DNA of 64,000 nucleotides from Verrucomicrobiia bacterium. GTDB taxonomy: Bacteria > Verrucomicrobiota > Verrucomicrobiia > Verrucomicrobiales > Akkermansiaceae. Of this stretch, positions 60,407 through 64,000 are shown piece after piece (position 1 is the stretch's first letter; each line of letters begins with the position of its first letter). The translations under genes were made by a program, and so were the position numbers. The notes under the pieces are model-generated. The model was not told the origin of the DNA, ran no database searches, and worked only from the letters and a program-made list of their open reading frames with translations. Where the stretch lies: the NCBI GenBank assembly GCA_030431475.1, contig JAUIJD010000014.1:1-64000 (forward strand). Reading direction: 5' to 3'.

Positions 60407-60757
60407 TCAGGCGAAAAGCCACCATCCCACCGTGAAGACGAGCCCGTGGATGAGGGCCATGCCCGCCCCGATGAGCAGCAGCATGCCCATGCCCCGGGCG
60501 CCGCGGGTCGACAGGAGATAGACGGGGAAGAAGACCATGCAGAACAGCATGCTCCAATCGGTGGGGAAGGTCGTCCGGCGGGACCGTGCATCGTGTTGGA
60601 CCCAGGCGGCCAGCAGGTAGCAGAACAGGAGATTCTGGAGCCAGCTGGCGACGATGCCGACCACCTGGGCACGGGCTGCGAGGCGGACGTCGAGCAGCGC
60701 GACAACGGCGTGCGCGACGAAGAACCAGGTCAGCGGACTGAGAATCCATCGGGTCAT
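60407..60757 (-). CDS. Small four-helix membrane protein
   Basis: A hydrophobic protein of 116 aa with about four predicted membrane helices (LTWFFVAHAVVALLDV, VVGIVASWLQNLLFCYLLAAW, MLFCMVFFPVYLL and MGMLLLIGAGMALIHGLVF). No family recognised. It overlaps the glyoxalase-family gene upstream by 4 bp (ATGA-type), so the two are coupled. Confidence 0.7.
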   Translation of the reverse strand: MTRWILSPLTWFFVAHAVVALLDVRLAARAQVVGIVASWLQNLLFCYLLAAWVQHDARSRRTTFPTDWSMLFCMVFFPVYLLSTRGARGMGMLLLIGAGMALIHGLVFTVGWWLFA

Positions 60758-61227
60758 GGGGGCTCTTCGAGCACCAGGCTGCCATCGGGATGAAACTTCC
60801 AGGAGTCCGCCCACGCGACTTCCCAGAGATGGCCGTCGGGATCGGCGAAGTAGCCGCTGTAGCCTCCCCAGAAGGTCTCTTCCGGATCCTTCTCGATCGT
60901 TCCACCGGAGCGTTCCGCGAGCGCGAGGACTTCCTCGACCTGATGCTTCTCGCGCGTGTTGTAGGCCAGCCCCACGCCCGGCATCAGCGTCCGGTCGATC
61001 GCGCGATCCACCTCGAGCCGCCGCTTCAGCTTCTCGGCTTTCAGCTCCTCATACGGATAGAGGCAGAAGCAGATTCCGTTCAGCCGGAAGCCGATCCAGG
61101 TGTCCTCCGGCTTGCGGGTCGTCGGAAAGCCCAGACCCTCGGCGTAGAAGCGATAGGAGCGGGGCAGATCCCGGACGTACAAGCCGATGATGCTGATCCG
61201 GGGTTCCAGCTTCGCGATCGGGTCCAT
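60754..61227 (-). CDS. VOC/glyoxalase-family protein
   Basis: A 157-aa protein of the vicinal oxygen chelate superfamily. It has the paired beta-alpha-beta-beta-beta units: ISIIGLYVRDLPRSYRFYAEGLGFPTTRKPEDTWIGFRLNGICFCLYPYEEL in the first half, and VEEVLALAERSGGTIEKDPEETFWGGYSGYFADPDGHLWEVAWA in the second. The closing PDGHLWEVAW is the family hallmark, and the metal-ligand Glu is in WEV. The substrate is unknown. It overlaps the small membrane-protein gene. Confidence 0.9.
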   Translation of the reverse strand: MDPIAKLEPRISIIGLYVRDLPRSYRFYAEGLGFPTTRKPEDTWIGFRLNGICFCLYPYEELKAEKLKRRLEVDRAIDRTLMPGVGLAYNTREKHQVEEVLALAERSGGTIEKDPEETFWGGYSGYFADPDGHLWEVAWADSWKFHPDGSLVLEEPP

Positions 61228-61322
61228 GCGTTGGCGAGTGTCTCGCGGCCGGCACCACGTGTCGAGGCGCGAGAGGGCGGGGAGAGTCGGTCACGTTGGG
61301 TTCGGACCGGCTTCTTTCAGAA

Positions 61323-61601
61323 CTACGCTGCCCGATTCGCCTTGGACCTGATTCGAGTTCGCCACCTTGAGGCCGCCGGCATCATGCTTGACACCAGCAC
61401 GCCGGCCAACAACAGGAATGCCGCGTAGCCAAGGAGGTTCGACGGCCAGTTCAGCTTCCAGGTCGCCCAATGATCGATACCGGGAGCGGGTTCTCTTGCC
61501 TCGGTGCACTCTCGGGTGCCGACAACGGCTCCGCAGTGGATCGCCCCCGCGAAAAGCCACAGTCCGAAGCTGGCAAACACAGCGAGATGCTTCCAGTCCA
61601 T
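61323..61601 (-). CDS. Small two-helix membrane protein
   Basis: A 92-aa protein with two membrane helices, about 6-29 (LAVFASFGLWLFAGAIHCGAVVG) and about 55-76 (LLGYAAFLLLAGVLVSSMMPA), and an Arg-rich C-terminal tail. No family recognised. The helix pattern and separate start support a real gene, but support is limited. Confidence 0.5.
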   Translation of the reverse strand: MDWKHLAVFASFGLWLFAGAIHCGAVVGTRECTEAREPAPGIDHWATWKLNWPSNLLGYAAFLLLAGVLVSSMMPAASRWRTRIRSKANRAA

Positions 61602-61776
61602 GGTTTCGACTCAACGAGGGTTCGGCCCGGTAACGTGGTGACCCAGATTCTTTGTCTGGCGAGCGCCGAGTTGTTCTGACCGGTATCTTGGCGGGAGTAT
61701 GGAACACCACCGGGGTCTCCCGAAGTTTTCCTCAACAATTGAAGATGCATCTATCGTTTCCAACGGCGTCACTTTA

Positions 61777-61989
61777 CTATCCTGCAATCGCAGCTTCTTC
61801 AGATGTCTCGGGCCTGACCCGTTTGACTTTCGACACGTCGGGGCGAAAGCCGCCACGGATGGGTTCGAGATCATTGTCGTTGACGATGGCGACTCCACCC
61901 ACTGGGTGAAGTAGCTCGGGTGTCGGCTGAGCCAGCAACACCGCGGTCAGTGCGGCGAGGAGCCCTGAAGTTCGGATGAGGCACATCAT
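61777..61989 (-). CDS. Possible small secreted protein
   Basis: A 70-aa open frame with a signal-like N-terminus (MMCLIRTSGLLAALTAVLLA) followed by a short polar body. No family match and limited coding evidence; start could be either of two adjacent ATGs (61989, 61986). It might be a spurious frame. Confidence 0.35.
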   Translation of the reverse strand: MMCLIRTSGLLAALTAVLLAQPTPELLHPVGGVAIVNDNDLEPIRGGFRPDVSKVKRVRPETSEEAAIAG

Positions 61990-62094
61990 GCGGCAAGTTC
62001 CAGCGAGACCTATCAGCAAGAGCCTGTGCCAATAAGTTTGCGGGCGAGGTCTTGGGTTTGTGAGGGGGGACGGTCGACCGGATCTTTGGCTTCG

Positions 62095-62412
62095 TCAGCC
62101 CAGTTCGTCGTCGTCGGCCGGATAGAATGCCAGACCAGGATCCCGCCATGGCAGCAACGCCCTCCACCAGGGGACTGGATGAACTTCGTCGACCTCGAGG
62201 CGGGGAGTGAGGCCCGAGGCTCGGGCAGAATCCATGATTTCACTCACCTTGGGATCGGCTTCCAGGGCGGATCGGAGTGCTTTGAATGCCAGTTCCGGAG
62301 TCGCCCCCTTGGCGCGGCGCGCAGTGTAGAATCCGATGGCCTTGGAGTCATCGCCGTCGCCGAATTCGATCGCGATGCCACTCACATGGAGAAGGAACTG
62401 GAAGGTCTTCAT
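62095..62412 (-). CDS. Small protein of unknown function
   Basis: A 105-aa soluble protein. Visible are the N-terminal beta strand MKTFQFLLHVSGIAIEF, GFYTARRAKGATPELAFKALRSAL, and a C-terminal WWRALLPWRDPGLAFYPADDD segment. It resembles a ferredoxin-like alpha-beta fold by pattern, but no named family can be assigned. It is separated from rsgA by a REP-like element. Confidence 0.6.
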   Translation of the reverse strand: MKTFQFLLHVSGIAIEFGDGDDSKAIGFYTARRAKGATPELAFKALRSALEADPKVSEIMDSARASGLTPRLEVDEVHPVPWWRALLPWRDPGLAFYPADDDELG

Positions 62413-62493
62413 GCTGGATCGAAAAAGGTGAATGTTGGCGGCCCTTCCAATCGGACGGGTGGCCGAGGCGGTGACGAGTTGCGGCGGCGGGAA

Positions 62494-62523
62494 GAGGAAG
62501 GGATTGAAAATCCCTTCTCCCTA
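62494..62523. repeat. REP-like palindrome at the rsgA stop
   Basis: GAAGGGATT-GAA-AATCCCTTC (9-bp stem) runs into the rsgA TAG stop (62521-62523). On the minus strand it begins TAGGGAGAAGGGATTTT. It is the same family as the palindrome inside priA (23077-23097), where it is preceded by ATGGAGAAGGGG. Confidence 0.7.
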
Positions 62524-63639
62524 TTCGTGCCACTCGCCGCGTTGCTCGCGCTCGTGTTCGATGCGGTCGGCGAGGTTGCGGGCCTTGACGCGGTGGGCGC
62601 GCTTGGCGCGTCGCTCGATGTTGATCTGGCGCTTCTTCGCCCGTCGGCGGAGGTGCTCGATTTCGTCGTCGAGGCGCAGGAAGCTCTCGAGGCGGTCGAC
62701 TTCCAGCTCGCCGGCCTCGACCGCGGCGCGGATCGCGCAGCCCTTGTCGGTGCCGTGCTTGCAGTCGTGGAAGCGGCATTCCGCGGCCAGCGCCTCAACG
62801 TCGGCGAAGCTCTCGCGCAGCGTCTTCTCATCGGTCCACATCTGGATCTCCCGCATGCCGGGGTTGTCGATGAGCATGCCGCCGCCGGGGAGCAGGACGA
62901 GCTCGCGCGAGGTGGTGGTGTGGCGTCCCTTGCCGGTGACCTCGTTGACCTCGCTGGTCCATTGCCACTCCTCGCCCATGAGCTGGTTGACCAGGGTCGA
63001 TTTGCCGACGCCGCTGGAGCCGACGACGCACATGGTGGTGCCGGGGGAGAGGTAGCGCTTGAGCACCTCAAGGCCGCTGCCCTCGAGGGCGCTGGTGAGG
63101 TGGATGGCGGCGTCGGGGTTTAGCGCCTGCAACTCGGCGGCGGCCTCGCGGCAGTGGTCGTCCGGAAAGGCGTCGGCCTTGTTGACCAGGACGACGGCCT
63201 TCGCGCCGCTGCGGCCGATGAGGGTGAAGTAGCGCTCCATGCGGCGCGGGTTGTGGTCGGGGCCGGGGTCGGTGACGACCGCGACGACATCGACATTGGC
63301 ACCGATGACCTGCTCCTCGACGCTCTTGCCGGGGACCTTGCGCGAAAAACAGGAGCGCCGGGGGAGGCGGGCGCGGATCACGTGGTCCTCGTTCTCGCCG
63401 CCGAGCTCGACGGCGACCCAGTCGCCGACGGCCGGCAGTTCGGCGTCGGTCTCCGCCTCGTGCCAGACCTTGCCGGAGAGGACGACGTCGATGTCGGCCA
63501 GCTCGCCGTCCTCATCGACGATGAAGGCGCCGTAGTTGATCGGGGTCTCGCGATTCAGCCGGGCGGGCACGCAGCCCTTCGCAGTCCACGGTTCGAGCGC
63601 GTGGGCGAGGTCGTCGTTCCAACCGAGCGGTTCGAGCAT
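62521..63639 (-). CDS. rsgA: Ribosome small-subunit GTPase RsgA
   Basis: A circularly permuted GTPase of 372 aa that checks the maturation of the 30S subunit. Order is G4 (VNKAD, about 155), G5-type (TSALEGSG), G1 (GSSGVGKSTLVN, about 205), G3 (DNPGMREI, about 255), as expected for the permuted family. A zinc-binding region has AAECRFHDCKHGTDKGCAI. An OB-fold N-terminus is present (WVAVELGGENEDHVIRARLPRRSCF). The C-terminal part (EHLRRRAKKRQINIERRAKRAHR) is strongly basic, fitting an rRNA contact. The stop overlaps a REP-like palindrome. Confidence 0.95.
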   Translation of the reverse strand: MLEPLGWNDDLAHALEPWTAKGCVPARLNRETPINYGAFIVDEDGELADIDVVLSGKVWHEAETDAELPAVGDWVAVELGGENEDHVIRARLPRRSCFSRKVPGKSVEEQVIGANVDVVAVVTDPGPDHNPRRMERYFTLIGRSGAKAVVLVNKADAFPDDHCREAAAELQALNPDAAIHLTSALEGSGLEVLKRYLSPGTTMCVVGSSGVGKSTLVNQLMGEEWQWTSEVNEVTGKGRHTTTSRELVLLPGGGMLIDNPGMREIQMWTDEKTLRESFADVEALAAECRFHDCKHGTDKGCAIRAAVEAGELEVDRLESFLRLDDEIEHLRRRAKKRQINIERRAKRAHRVKARNLADRIEHEREQRGEWHE

Positions 63640-63697
63640 GCGGCGAGGCTAGGCTGCGGAATTTCCAAAGTCCAAATGACAAATGCCGGAGGAGGAC

Positions 63698-63894
63698 CAG
63701 GGTGATCAAACCAGGGAGAGATCGGTTGCTTGATGGAGAGGATTCCAAGGATGACCCTGATGAGATTTCAATTTTGTCGGTCCGACGGTGCGCGGAACGT
63801 CCTGCGAGATGCCCATTCATCCTGCCCATCAAGTCCATCATGCTCCCCCAGTCCCGGCGTTCCGCATGATCCTTTCCCTGGCTTGATCGCCCTG
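63698..63894 (-). repeat. MITE-like element, right copy (197 bp)
   Basis: Inverted copy of the element at 128-344. Its terminal repeats are 63698-63717 and 63875-63894 (18 of 20 positions match). It lacks the 20-bp segment found in the left copy. It sits 58 bp upstream of the rsgA start. A GGAGG-type sequence is present on both flanks and could be a short target duplication. Confidence 0.75.
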
Positions 63895-64000
63895 GGAGGG
63901 GGGCGGCCGGGGTGGGGGTGCGGAGCGGGGCGGTTTCGGCGGGATGTCACATCTTTTCCCCTTTTGGGGGACGAAAGTTCCCGCTAGAGCCGTTAATCAG
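63895..64000. other. Right edge, no assigned gene
   Basis: No gene is visible. The stretch is G-rich (63895-63940) and then contains ATCTTTTCCCCTTTTGG. It probably belongs to the upstream region of a gene to the right. Confidence 0.3.

Overview
The window is high-GC bacterial DNA with almost wall-to-wall genes. It most likely comes from a member of the Verrucomicrobiota, probably Verrucomicrobiales. The support is a PEP-CTERM protein with the short PEP-hydrophobic-RRRK tail, a DUF6288 toroid protein, a four-helix-bundle suffix-type protein, tandem GH43 arabinan enzymes, a one-cysteine sulfatase, degenerate calcium-loop C-termini and a general lack of Shine-Dalgarno sequences. This is inference from gene content, not from a marker gene. 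I saw no rRNA, tRNA, CRISPR array, transposase or phage gene.

Layout. 0.4-17 kb: secreted double-GH43 enzyme, an OmpR-type two-component pair, a large secreted glycine-rich/cadherin-like protein, an RND efflux pump (permease plus lipoprotein adaptor), a spermidine-synthase-fold protein, a ROK/polyphosphate-glucokinase-like kinase, an MFS permease, a second double-GH43 enzyme and a MEKHLA protein. 17-21 kb: MgtE Mg2+ transporter, a beta-propeller-like secreted protein and the four-helix-bundle protein. 21-31 kb: one long minus-strand series (NtrC-class histidine kinase and regulator, GT-C-like membrane protein, xseB, dxs, two DUF3634 paralogues, priA). 31-40 kb: cutA, DUF6288 protein, an operon ending in marC and an acylphosphatase, folP, a YdjM-like protein and kdsD. 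40-49 kb: a thioester alpha-2-macroglobulin and pbpC, separated by an opposite-strand PEP-CTERM gene. 49-64 kb: HerA-like ATPase, sulfatase, an operon of three secreted proteins of unknown function, PPK2, several small envelope proteins and rsgA.

The most unusual content is the repeats. (1) Two copies of a roughly 0.2 kb MITE-like element with 20-bp terminal inverted repeats lie inverted at the two ends of the window. (2) A 36-bp repeat built on a 9-bp period occurs in intergenic DNA and also inside the coding sequence of the four-helix-bundle gene, where it encodes a Tyr-x-Thr run. (3) Several palindromic REP-like families sit directly on stop codons of at least six genes. (4) One such cluster has entered priA in frame and adds about 35 residues just before Walker A. 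No transposase or reverse transcriptase that could move them is visible here.

Functionally the window combines plant or algal polysaccharide use (GH43 pairs, sulfatase, MFS), envelope building and defence (kdsD, A2M, pbpC, RND pump), polyphosphate use (PPK2, PPGK-like kinase) and core metabolism and replication (dxs, folP, xseB, priA, rsgA).
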